Positions 7,679-14,343 of a stretch of 64,000 nt of DNA are shown here, in pieces. Positions within the stretch are counted from its first letter, which is position 1, and every line of letters starts with the position of its first letter. This stretch comes from Ectopseudomonas guguanensis. GTDB taxonomy: Bacteria; Pseudomonadota; Gammaproteobacteria; Pseudomonadales; Pseudomonadaceae. A program made the translations under genes and the position numbers. The notes beneath the pieces were generated by a model. It did no database searches. It was not told the origin of the DNA and saw only the letters and a list, made by a program, of their open reading frames with translations. The DNA lies in contig NZ_FNJJ01000013.1 of assembly GCF_900104265.1 (NCBI RefSeq), positions 124,001 through 188,000 of the forward strand, in the 5' to 3' direction.

Positions 7679-7894
7679 TCATGCCGTCCACTCCTGTTCC
7701 AGCAGCCAGGTGCGGAGCAGGGCGCTATTGACCATGCGGCGCTTGCCTAGCTTTACGGTGGGGAGAACGCCTTTCATTGCCCAGGCACGCGCGGTGCCGT
7801 AGGTCAGGCCGTTGCGGTCGGCCCAGGACTCGACGGTTTCCACGTCCTGTTGCGGGCCTATCAGCTTCGAAGGTTCCAGCTCTTCCAGTTCCAT
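7679..7894 (-). CDS. Small HTH protein, excisionase-like
   Basis: 71 residues with a single MerR/AlpA-type winged-helix pattern: VESWADRNGLTYGTARAWAM (about 20-39) followed by KGVLPTVKLGKRRMVN. It is the first gene of the leftward phage operon, divergent from the repressor and separated by the operator array. In Pf4 the excisionase XisF4 holds this place and switches integrated to replicating phage. The same role here is inferred from fold and position. Confidence 0.65.
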   Translation of the reverse strand: MELEELEPSKLIGPQQDVETVESWADRNGLTYGTARAWAMKGVLPTVKLGKRRMVNSALLRTWLLEQEWTA

Positions 7895-7920
7895 GCTCGT
7901 TCCGTCACTATTCGTGTCAT

Positions 7921-8003
7921 TAGGACAAAATGTCCTAGCGACAAATTATTTGTCGTCGTCAGCAATCCTAATGACAAAATATTTGTCTATCAAATAATTT
8001 GTC
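7921..8003. promoter_or_regulatory. Four tandem palindromic operators in divergent phage control region
   Basis: Between the divergent excisionase-like and repressor genes lie TAGGACA-AAA-TGTCCTA (7921-7937), CGACAAAT-T-ATTTGTCG (7939-7955), GACAAA-ATA-TTTGTC (7973-7987), and a weaker TCAAAT-A-ATTTGTC (7990-8003). Sites 2 and 3 share the consensus GACAAAnnnTTTGTC; site 1 shares the GACAnnnTGTC core. The arrangement is that of a lysogeny switch bound by the repressor encoded at 8027. Both promoters should lie inside the same interval. Confidence 0.75.
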
Positions 8004-8026
8004 ATTGCTTTTTAGAGCATTTTGGA

Positions 8027-8296
8027 ATGATCGAGGAGAGGCTTAGAACTCTTGTCCGCCATATCGGCCCATCGAGGCTGGCACAGGTAACTACGATCAA
8101 AAATCGTCGCAGATGGCAGACGGTGGCCACCGAGATGAAGGTGAAGACCCGAATCGAGGATCTAGAAGAGCTACTCAAAGCCTTCCCTCAATACGAGCTA
8201 TGGCTCTGGAAAGGTGAGGTAGACCCTTCTAGAGGCCAGGTTTCACCTGGATATGAAGACGCCGATTCAAACTTGCACGATCAAAGCGCGGGATAG
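8027..8296 (+). CDS. Phage repressor-type DNA-binding protein
   Basis: 89 residues from the ATG at 8027. The frame is open further upstream, but that would overlap the operators. The segment LVRHIGPSRLAQVTTIKNRR resembles the HTH of small Pseudomonas phage repressors, followed by EDLEELLKAFPQYELWLWKG, a common C-terminal part of that family. It is divergent from the excisionase-like gene, matching the Pf repressor C. The ribosome site is weak. The 3' end overlaps a 78-bp duplicated block whose conserved frame is not the one used here (see 8266-8343), so the C-terminus may be altered. Confidence 0.65.
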   Translation: MIEERLRTLVRHIGPSRLAQVTTIKNRRRWQTVATEMKVKTRIEDLEELLKAFPQYELWLWKGEVDPSRGQVSPGYEDADSNLHDQSAG

Positions 8297-8343
8297 CGAT
8301 TACAGAAGAAGTGGCCAAGCGCTGGTTTAGGCGTGGCAAGTAG
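8266..8343 (+). repeat. Duplicated 78-bp coding tail, copy A
   Basis: This segment and 9117-9194 align without gaps over 26 codons in one frame, each ending at a stop at the same codon (TAG here, TGA there). Copy A reads FKLARSKRGIAITEEVAKRW and then FRRGK. The repressor gene enters this segment in a different frame and stops at 8294-8296. The segment looks like the former C-terminus of a repressor-family protein. Confidence 0.7.
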
Positions 8344-8358
8344 ATAGGGATATAAGCA

Positions 8359-9057
8359 ATGGCAAGATTTCTCAATACAAGCGCAACAAACTATTTTCTC
8401 GAAGAGCTGATCAAGAATGCCAAGGAAAGGCTGGTTCTCATAAGCCCATTTCTCAAGCTAAATGATCGAATAAAAGAGCTTCTCATAGATAAAGATCGGT
8501 TAAAGATCGACGTTCGCATTGTCTATGGTAAAAGCGAGCTTCAGCCGGAAGAAATACGATGGCTGAATGAGTTGGCTTATGTTCGGACTAGCTTCCGCAA
8601 AAACCTGCATGCAAAGTGTTATATGAATGAAGAGTTGTGCATTATTAGCAGCCTGAATTTATATGAATTTAGTCAGGTTAATAATAATGAGATGGGTGTG
8701 CTGATCGAGCGCGGCTCAGATGCTGAGTTGTATAAAGATGCCTATGAAGAAGCGCAGAGAATAATCCGAATCAGCGAAGAGGTGCGGATCAGCCTTGAGC
8801 GAGTCAACAATGACGCTGAGAAGGATGAGGATGGCTCAGAAGAAGAAAAGACAACCAAGCTAACCTCCTCGAAGCTAGGTCAGCGATACAAACTAAAGGC
8901 CGCAGAGTTTTTAGATAAAATGGTTGAGTTGGGCTATCTAGAGCTCAATAGTGGTAAGCACCAGCTGACAAAGAAAGGCGTGGATGTGGGTGGGGAGCTA
9001 AAGGTGAGTCCAAAATTCGGGGCTTATTTCCTATGGCCTGAGGATATTACGCTGTGA
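8359..9057 (+). CDS. PLD-family nuclease-like protein with winged-helix C-terminus
   Basis: 232 residues. The N-terminal domain is a single PLDc_2-type unit. RLVLISPFLKLNDRIKELL (24-42) is the usual first strand and helix. The HKD-like motif is H84-x-K86 in NLHAKCYMNEELCIISSLNL, with N100 and E111 (NNNEMG) further on. Such single-HKD proteins act as dimers and are usually nucleases. A charged linker (about 148-167) leads to a likely winged helix (KAAEFLDKMVELGYLELNSG, 180-199). GC is well below the phage genes, suggesting a separate origin. It lies downstream of the repressor and is flanked by the 78-bp duplication. A defence or DNA-processing role is inference. Confidence 0.75.
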   Translation: MARFLNTSATNYFLEELIKNAKERLVLISPFLKLNDRIKELLIDKDRLKIDVRIVYGKSELQPEEIRWLNELAYVRTSFRKNLHAKCYMNEELCIISSLNLYEFSQVNNNEMGVLIERGSDAELYKDAYEEAQRIIRISEEVRISLERVNNDAEKDEDGSEEEKTTKLTSSKLGQRYKLKAAEFLDKMVELGYLELNSGKHQLTKKGVDVGGELKVSPKFGAYFLWPEDITL

Positions 9058-9116
9058 ATGTATGTGTTCTGCTTTGCCGGAAGCAGGGCAGATAGCACTG
9101 AATGCGATCAGGCTAA

Positions 9117-9194
9117 TTCAAACTTGCCCAATCAAAGCGCGGGGTAGCGATTACGGCACGAGTTGCTAGAAGTTGGTTCGCTCGAAAGGCTTGA
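9117..9194 (+). repeat. Duplicated 78-bp coding tail, copy B
   Basis: Partner of 8266-8343, ungapped and stop-aligned. It reads FKLAQSKRGVAITARVARSW and then FARKA. No ORF leads into it; a TAA lies immediately before the first codon. Together the two copies bracket the PLD-family gene. Confidence 0.7.
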
Positions 9195-9258
9195 TTTAAA
9201 GTTGTGCTGCCCTTAGTTGTAAGCTTTGTGAGTTAGGGTTTTGGAGGAAAGTAATTAG

Positions 9259-10383
9259 ATGGCGGATGCTGAAGAGAATCTTAAGGATTATGAGGTTATT
9301 GCAAGCTTCTATGAAAATGTCGGGAAAATGTTAACGGCTATTTTTAAGACGCAGCAAAGCTTGTTGGGAGCTAGTGTCGCAGATTGTCTGCAGGAAATTC
9401 ATAGCTTTGCGTCGGATTACCCTCCGCACGAACTGATAGACTCTCCAAATGCTCTGCAGGTTCTAGATGTTAGTGCATCTATGCTGTTGAAAGATTTGAA
9501 TGCACTAAAAGACTCGAAGCTCAGGGGGGATACGATTGAATTAAGAGAGATTTTGGTTAAGACGATACAGTATTCCTTGCGCCCTCTAATAAAAAGAAGA
9601 GTAGGTGATATTCCTTTAGCTGAAGCGGAACGAGCCAGGGAAAAGAGAGAAATCGAGCTTTTGACAATAAGAGCTCGTGAGCTTATTCGGCAAATGGCGA
9701 GTCAGGTTCTAGAGGTTGAAAGAATTAAGAATACTACTGCGGAGGTTATAAGCAGGACAGATGCAGATGTTAAGAGCTTAATCAGTAGGGTTGACGGAAT
9801 TGAGTCGCTGGCAGATGAAAAGTTATTGAATATTGATAGTCTCTATGAGGACTCGCTGCGAAACGTTATTGATAAGGAAGAGCAGGTTAATCAGATGCTT
9901 GGGCATCTGTCGGGGCGCGCGATATCAGGCGACTTTGAAAATAATGCAGCAGATGAAAAGGGCATGGCGAACAATCTTCGTTATGCATCTGTTTTTTGCA
10001 TGTTTTTAGTTGTTTTGATTGCGGGATATTCTTTTTTTGAAAGTACTAAAGAAGGCTTCGATTGGGGAAGTCAAATTAGTAGATTTCTGTTAATGCTCTT
10101 AATTACCGTTCCTGCTGCTTATCTTGCTCGAGAGTCAGAAAGACACCGTAGGCAGCACTATAATTATCTCCAGAAATCGCTTGATTTGAAAACTATAACG
10201 CCATTCCTTGCTTCTCTTCCTGAAGAAGAACAGCATCGAATTAAGGCGCAAATAGCAGGTAAGCTTTTTGTTTCTACTGAAATAACTGCAAGTCCGCTGG
10301 AAACCTTTCCAATTAATACGCAGGAGCTAATTCTTGAGCTGCTAAAGAAAATTGAGTTGACGAGCGCAAAGGCAGCCAAGTAG
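9259..10383 (+). CDS. Coiled-coil protein with two central TM helices, unknown
   Basis: 374 residues, AT-rich coding, with GGAGG upstream of the ATG. Residues 1-115 are helical. About 120-220 is strongly charged and heptad-like (coiled coil). Two TM helices follow (about 243-260 and 275-290), separated by a short loop, then a basic stretch RESERHRRQHYNY and a soluble helical C-terminus. No catalytic motif was recognised. A large cytoplasmic coiled coil on a TM hairpin is common among membrane effectors of phage defence systems, but this is only an architectural analogy. It is followed 29 nt later by another TM protein on the same strand. Confidence 0.7.
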   Translation: MADAEENLKDYEVIASFYENVGKMLTAIFKTQQSLLGASVADCLQEIHSFASDYPPHELIDSPNALQVLDVSASMLLKDLNALKDSKLRGDTIELREILVKTIQYSLRPLIKRRVGDIPLAEAERAREKREIELLTIRARELIRQMASQVLEVERIKNTTAEVISRTDADVKSLISRVDGIESLADEKLLNIDSLYEDSLRNVIDKEEQVNQMLGHLSGRAISGDFENNAADEKGMANNLRYASVFCMFLVVLIAGYSFFESTKEGFDWGSQISRFLLMLLITVPAAYLARESERHRRQHYNYLQKSLDLKTITPFLASLPEEEQHRIKAQIAGKLFVSTEITASPLETFPINTQELILELLKKIELTSAKAAK

Positions 10384-10412
10384 CAAGTGATTTATAAAGG
10401 CAAGGAAGCAAT

Positions 10413-11183
10413 ATGAAAACCGACTGGGACGACGCACCGGACTACCTACGCAGCAAGAAAAAGCCCGGTCCATGGCGAATGGTGGTCATCCTGGGCGTGG
10501 GTTCCGCGATTACCTGGGGCGTGATTGCGTTGTTTGCCAAGTCAATCGTGATCAATGTGGATCAGCTCAAGCAGGCGATCCACGTAGACGGCAAACCCCT
10601 GTTCAGCCAGCAACCGGCGCCACAGCCCTACAGCGAGCCGGAAGAGCCTATAAGGCTGCCATCCATTCCCATCGATCCACCAGCGCAACGGGTTGCATAC
10701 GAGCCGGTAAGCCAGTCTCAGCCATACGCCTCGATGGAATGGACTGAGGAAGAAAAGGCGAGGGCGATAGCCAGTTCTCAGAACGTGTTCAGTGACAAGA
10801 ACTACACGCTCAAGCAGCCGGCCAGCACCTACTCACCACCCGCAACCCATCGTATAGCCCAGGCACCCCAGCAAACGCAGCAGCGCCAGACCAGACAGGT
10901 GAGCAACGAGCGTACATCACGATGGATCAAGAGCTGGAACGGAGGCAGCAACTACCTGGCGGAGTGGCTATCGGTGAACAACTACATCGACGGCACCAGC
11001 GTCTGCGCCAATCACCGGCGCGGATCAATCGATTACCGAGAATGCCGCAAGGCCGCCAAGCAGCACTTTCACGAACAGTGCAGAACCTGGCGTGCCCGCT
11101 ATGACAGTGACCGCAAGACGCATAGTGATCGCATGAAAACACGCTATTGCTCTGCGGCGAGTAGCTTTAATCCGATGGGGTAG
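10413..11183 (+). CDS. Single-TM protein with Cys-containing C-terminal domain, unknown
   Basis: 256 residues. A short basic N-terminus leads to one TM helix (about 22-42). A long Pro/Gln-rich, probably extracytoplasmic linker follows (about 60-170). A compact C-terminal domain starts around TSRWIKSWNG and has four Cys (VCANH, ECRKA, QCRTW, RYCSA). The layout suggests an N-in anchored periplasmic protein with two disulfides. GC is closer to the chromosome than the two genes before it. It may be co-transcribed with the coiled-coil membrane gene (29-nt gap). No family was recognised. Confidence 0.65.
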   Translation: MKTDWDDAPDYLRSKKKPGPWRMVVILGVGSAITWGVIALFAKSIVINVDQLKQAIHVDGKPLFSQQPAPQPYSEPEEPIRLPSIPIDPPAQRVAYEPVSQSQPYASMEWTEEEKARAIASSQNVFSDKNYTLKQPASTYSPPATHRIAQAPQQTQQRQTRQVSNERTSRWIKSWNGGSNYLAEWLSVNNYIDGTSVCANHRRGSIDYRECRKAAKQHFHEQCRTWRARYDSDRKTHSDRMKTRYCSAASSFNPMG

Positions 11184-11206
11184 AGGATTAGATTTATGTG
11201 GATCAA

Positions 11207-12352
11207 TTAGAATGCTATGAAATAGTAGTGATCAATTCTGCGGGATACTTCATGTATAGATTCATCCTCAACTCCAATTTCTTTCAACAAAGCAACTGTT
11301 AGTAGTGCGTCGAGAAATACAAGATTTTCGATGAGGGCGGAGTCGTCAATTGAGTAGTCGTTTGCATGGGTTATATCATTTCTAAGCTTGCAAATTTCCG
11401 ATATTTTTTCCTTGTTAAATTTCCATAGATTTCTTGTCTTGCTTGGAAGTGTCTTGTAAAATTCTTGTATACATTTTTCGGTATTGTACTTGGATTTGTT
11501 TAGCCGCTTCATTCCCCTAATGAAGCTCACTGCGTCTTTGTTCGATATTTTCTTCTGCAGAAGTGATGATTTCGTCTCTGCGCATATCTCGTTTATTGTC
11601 TCATCGCTAAAATGCTGCTTCTCTATGATGCATAGGTTTTCTAGTATCCTAAAGTACCCTAGAAATGAGTCCTCAGGATTGGTCATCCTGCTATATTTGA
11701 GGTATTTGTAGAAATATTCTTGGGATTTATCTTCTAGCTCGAAATAATTTCTTATGTAATCAATAAGGAAGCGGGTTTTTCCTAGCAATTGAGCTTTGTC
11801 TGGTTCTGAGTAAGGATACAGAATTGTGTCGATTTTTCTCTCTTCGGGAAGTAGGGTGTATAGATATGTCTTATGTGTACCGCTATTTAAAATTATTTGA
11901 TTAATATTCATTCCTTTGTTTGTTATGAAGGAGAAGAAGCTATAGATTTTTTTAATTTTGTTTATGGCGTCTTCTAGTGATAGTGGTTCGCAAGAGTAAT
12001 AGTGTATGTATGGTGGGAATTTCATTCCAGCGTGGAAATTTGGTAGAGAGTATGATTTTTCAATGCTGTATGATATGCCTATTGTGTCTTGGTTTTTGAG
12101 TCCTACCTTGAACTCACTAATGGAACCATTGTAGTTGGGTGGGGTTATTTGGCTTGCAGCTATTTCGCGCTGTTTTTCTGTCTGGCCAATCCATTTTTTT
12201 ATTGTGTCGGAATGTATGGTAATACTGTGATAATTTGATCGGTTCGCTTGGTGTTTATGTGACATTGCCACGCATTCAATGGAATACGTAATTTGAATTG
12301 ATGATATGAGTTTGGGGTGAGTTGCCAGAAGCATTCCTGACCAGTTATTCAT
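11207..12352 (-). CDS. ApeA-like HEPN-domain protein, apparently 5'-frameshifted
   Basis: 381 residues from the first in-frame ATG (12352). Near the C-terminus, LRNDITHAN carries the HEPN ribonuclease motif R-x4-H (R324, H329), and the helical C-terminal third fits an ApeA-like HEPN domain. The part before it, beta-rich with Tyr/Ser-rich segments, fits an ApeA N-terminal domain. The coding frame stays open and protein-like for about 75 codons above 12352 but has no ATG. An ATG at 12577-12579 lies one base out of frame across a run of six A. ApeA proteins are abortive-infection RNases; an RNase role is inferred from the motif. AT-rich, on the same strand as parDE and directly downstream. Confidence 0.7.
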   Translation of the reverse strand: MNNWSGMLLATHPKLISSIQITYSIECVAMSHKHQANRSNYHSITIHSDTIKKWIGQTEKQREIAASQITPPNYNGSISEFKVGLKNQDTIGISYSIEKSYSLPNFHAGMKFPPYIHYYSCEPLSLEDAINKIKKIYSFFSFITNKGMNINQIILNSGTHKTYLYTLLPEERKIDTILYPYSEPDKAQLLGKTRFLIDYIRNYFELEDKSQEYFYKYLKYSRMTNPEDSFLGYFRILENLCIIEKQHFSDETINEICAETKSSLLQKKISNKDAVSFIRGMKRLNKSKYNTEKCIQEFYKTLPSKTRNLWKFNKEKISEICKLRNDITHANDYSIDDSALIENLVFLDALLTVALLKEIGVEDESIHEVSRRIDHYYFIAF

Positions 12353-12579
12353 TGTCAGGCCAATAAGTTTAAAATGCTCTCGTGTTGAGTGGCATTCTAG
12401 CTCTTTATTTTCTGGCTCACTATAAGGCCATTTCCTGTCCTCGAACTCATCACCTGAAACTACTAGTGTTATTTTTTTTGGAGTTATCTTGAGTGATCCA
12501 AAAAATGTTCCGCCGGAAGTTGGTATGGTGACTTGCGTTTCGTAGCTGCTTCCCAGCTTAAGCTCTGTAATTTTTTCAT
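12353..12579 (-). other. Frameshifted 5' extension of the HEPN gene
   Basis: Reading from 12575 in the HEPN frame gives ITELKLGSSYETQVTIPTSG and continues without a stop into MNNWSG at 12352. The ATG at 12577-12579 followed by six A then TTACAG reads MKKLQSLSW, the wrong frame. One extra A would give MKKITELKLG. This ATG lies 10 nt after the parE stop, the expected operon spacing. Causes could be a real deletion, slippage at the A run, a non-ATG start, or a sequencing error. Confidence 0.65.
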
Positions 12580-12589
12580 GTCTATAGTT

Positions 12590-12907
12590 TTATTGTTTAA
12601 GCCAAGCAGGCATATCACGCATTTCGTGCAGCACGCGCCAAACATCGATGTGACTGTGTTGCTCGACATAGAACACTAGGTACGGGTAGCGCTGGAGCGG
12701 CCAAGAGCGTAGGCCGGGCAGATCCAGTTCATGGGCGTAGCGAGCAGAGCCGGAAGCAGGGTGGCGGCTGATTTGCTTATAAGCTCGCTCCAGGGCATCA
12801 ACGAAGCCTAGCGCGGCTCTCTCGGCCTGTTCTTCAAGGTAGTAGGCAATGGCGTTGTCTACGTCTCGGTTAGCTAGCTCACGCGGGATGATGGGCTTTT
12901 GCTTCAT
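12590..12907 (-). CDS. parE: RelE/ParE-family toxin
   Basis: 105 residues with the ParE pattern: RDVDNAIAYYLEEQAERAAL (helices 1-2), LERAYKQISRHPASGSARY, GLRSWPLQRYPYLVFYVEQH (beta core), and IDVWRVLHEMRDMPAWL at the end. ParE-type toxins poison gyrase, whereas RelE types cut mRNA; the sequence favours ParE. The ATG overlaps the antitoxin stop (ATGA at 12904-12907), giving translational coupling. The HEPN gene follows on the same strand. Length is typical for the family. Confidence 0.88.
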   Translation of the reverse strand: MKQKPIIPRELANRDVDNAIAYYLEEQAERAALGFVDALERAYKQISRHPASGSARYAHELDLPGLRSWPLQRYPYLVFYVEQHSHIDVWRVLHEMRDMPAWLKQ

Positions 12908-13140
12908 CCTTGAGCGTTCCGCACGCGGGCGCGGAGCGATTCGAAGTAGTCTGCATCAGCAGGAGCGGCTGGAGCAGATGCAGCACCGGCAAGCAGCAGG
13001 CTACGAAGGTGTTGGCGGTCTTGATCCTTACGAATCAGTTCGCGGACGTATTCGCTGCTGGTGCCGTAACCGCGCTGGTTCACTTGCTCATCGACGAAGC
13101 TTTTAAGGGCGTCCGGCAGGGAGATGTTCATGGTGCTCAT
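12904..13140 (-). CDS. parD: ParD-family antitoxin
   Basis: 78 residues from the ATG at 13140 (MSTMNISLPDALKSFVDEQV). The ribbon-helix-helix N-terminus (about 1-45) binds operator DNA; YGTSSEYVRELIRKDQ is the classic ParD second helix. The C-terminus (ADADYFESLRARVRN) wraps the toxin. An upstream in-frame start at 13176 would add only a non-family extension. Presumably autoregulated together with ParE. A decayed paralogue lies at 13525-13751. Confidence 0.88.
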   Translation of the reverse strand: MSTMNISLPDALKSFVDEQVNQRGYGTSSEYVRELIRKDQDRQHLRSLLLAGAASAPAAPADADYFESLRARVRNAQG

Positions 13141-13309
13141 TGGGCGTGCCTCTTGCCAAATTTTGCCAAAGATCATAGCGCGGGTTTTGCTGGCGGTGTC
13201 GAAAAAGTGTCGAAATCATAGAGCCAAATAGCGACGAATCGAGCAGGTGAGGAGAGTGCAAGGCGCGTAATGAGCGGGTTTGGTACGGATTGAGACGCAA
13301 TCGAAACGG

Positions 13310-13333
13310 GTTCGAATCTCTTCTTCACCGCCA
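13310..13333 (+). other. tRNA-Ser-type 3' end, candidate distal attachment site (att)
   Basis: GTTCGAATCTCTTCTTCACC followed by GCCA is a T-loop, 3' T-stem strand, acceptor strand CTTCACC, discriminator G and CCA, as in tRNA-Ser genes. The sequence 5' to it is not a credible tRNA body. A strong terminator follows, as after a real tRNA gene. This is what remains at the far end when a phage inserts into a tRNA 3' end. It should match a 3' segment of an intact tRNA-Ser left of the window, next to the integrase. Confidence 0.65.
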
Positions 13334-13342
13334 CTTTCGCAA

Positions 13343-13373
13343 AACCCCTGCAGGGAAACCTGCAGGGGTTTTT
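13343..13373 (+). terminator. Terminator after the tRNA-Ser 3' end
   Basis: AACCCCTGCAGG, loop GAAA, CCTGCAGGGGTT and a T run: a perfect 12-bp stem. It lies 9 nt after the tRNA-like CCA and probably terminated the original tRNA transcript. Confidence 0.85.
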
Positions 13374-13524
13374 GCTTTTCTGGTCCCGTTTTTTTTCGAG
13401 CTGCGCGCCCGCAGAATGCGTACACGTATCCTGTTGATGGGAATTCGGGTGCTGCTGTCTGAACGCAAATTGCGTTTTCTGCGTCTTTCTTGGTCAGTTC
13501 ACGTGTGTCGACGGGCTTTTGCTT

Positions 13525-13751
13525 AATTCTTGAGCGTTCCGCACATGCGTACGGAACGGCTCGAAGTAGTCCGCGTCGGCTAGGGCGGCAGGAGCGGATG
13601 TTGCGCTCGCAAGCGGCAGGCTATGAAAGTGTTGGCGGCATTGATCCTTGCGAATCGACTCAGGCATGGGCTCCTTACCGGCGCCGTGATCTCACTGGTT
13701 CACTTGCTAATCGGTGAAGCTCTTGAGGACATCCGGCAGAGAGGTAGTCAT
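13525..13751 (-). pseudogene. Decayed parD antitoxin copy with parE start remnant
   Basis: The minus strand from the ATG at 13751 reads MTTSLPDVLKSFTD, a stop, QVNQ, a stop, then SIRKDQCRQHFHSLPLASAT and PAALADADYFEPF before HVRNAQ. This follows the intact ParD (12904-13140) over its full length with in-frame stops and several substitutions. The parE start is also recognisable, with ATG changed to ATT ahead of KQKP. Nucleotide similarity extends beyond the gene on both sides. It lies outside the candidate att site, so it is a separate, older locus. Confidence 0.8.
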
Positions 13752-13868
13752 GGCGCTGATTGGGGGTGGCCATTCTTGCCAAAGGCTACGCGCGCTGGCT
13801 TGTCAGCATGGCGTGATGGACTGCCGGGTTTGCGCTGGTCGAGCGAGGTGCTGGCAGCCGCCGTATCG

Positions 13869-14132
13869 CTAGATGTGGGCTGACAAGGCGCGTTTGCTGG
13901 TGGGGTTGAACACTTCATCGCGGAGCATGCGCAGGTCCACGGCGTCTTGGTTCAGGCGGTGAATCAGCCGCAGCATGTGCTGGCGTAATACTTCGTCCCG
14001 GGTGCTCTCAGCGGCTCGCATCAATGCGAAAGCAGCGTCCTCGTTATTGGCTGCGATGGAATCCAGTGTCTTGCGTACATTGCGAATCAAGGTGAAGCCC
14101 TCGGTTTCAGTGGGCTGCAAGGTACTGGGCAA
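13869..14132 (-). CDS. Small helical hypothetical protein
   Basis: 87 residues, mostly alpha-helical (LIRNVRKTLDSIAANNEDAA, then RQHMLRLIHRLNQDAVDLRM). No signal peptide, TM segment or metal motif. It is the first host gene right of the prophage and parD relic. Not recognised; composition and codon use look like ordinary Pseudomonas coding sequence. Confidence 0.5.
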   Translation of the reverse strand: MPSTLQPTETEGFTLIRNVRKTLDSIAANNEDAAFALMRAAESTRDEVLRQHMLRLIHRLNQDAVDLRMLRDEVFNPTSKRALSAHI

Positions 14133-14278
14133 GTGTTTCTAAAATATTGCAACGAATGGGTTGGCAGACCTATGGACACTGCAGAAAAGACGGCTATTTT
14201 CATCAGTCTGTAATGCGCTTCGGCGAGATTGTGTAGGCGCTCCATGAAAGTTGGTGCGACTCATACCTCTTTAGGCAA

Positions 14279-14305
14279 GGCCAACCGCATGGTTGGCCTT
14301 TTTTT
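14279..14305 (+). terminator. Rho-independent terminator without an obvious upstream gene
   Basis: GGCCAACC, loop GCAT, GGTTGGCC, then seven T. The 140 bp upstream on the plus strand contain no credible ORF, so a small RNA ending here is possible, but no promoter could be assigned. Confidence 0.8.
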
Positions 14306-14343
14306 GCGTGTTCGGCTCTGGATCCGTATCTCATGGAGGCAGT

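Noticed and set aside
7341..7691. 116-codon frame overlapping the Cys-rich phage gene, with the closer AGGTGAGG box.
   Set aside because: Its translation is low-complexity and Arg/Pro-rich, while the alternative frame has ordered Cys pairs and a globular pattern. The choice is not certain.
12484..12669. 61-codon minus-strand ORF covering the parE/HEPN junction.
   Set aside because: It is the out-of-frame reading through the parE end and the shifted HEPN start; translation has no protein-like pattern.
13246..13333. A possible complete 88-nt tRNA-Ser: GGTGAGG at 13246 pairs with the acceptor strand CTTCACC at 13323.
   Set aside because: The interior does not form a D-arm, a 7-nt anticodon loop or the U8 position. 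Only the 3' part is tRNA-like, so the 5' match is taken as chance.
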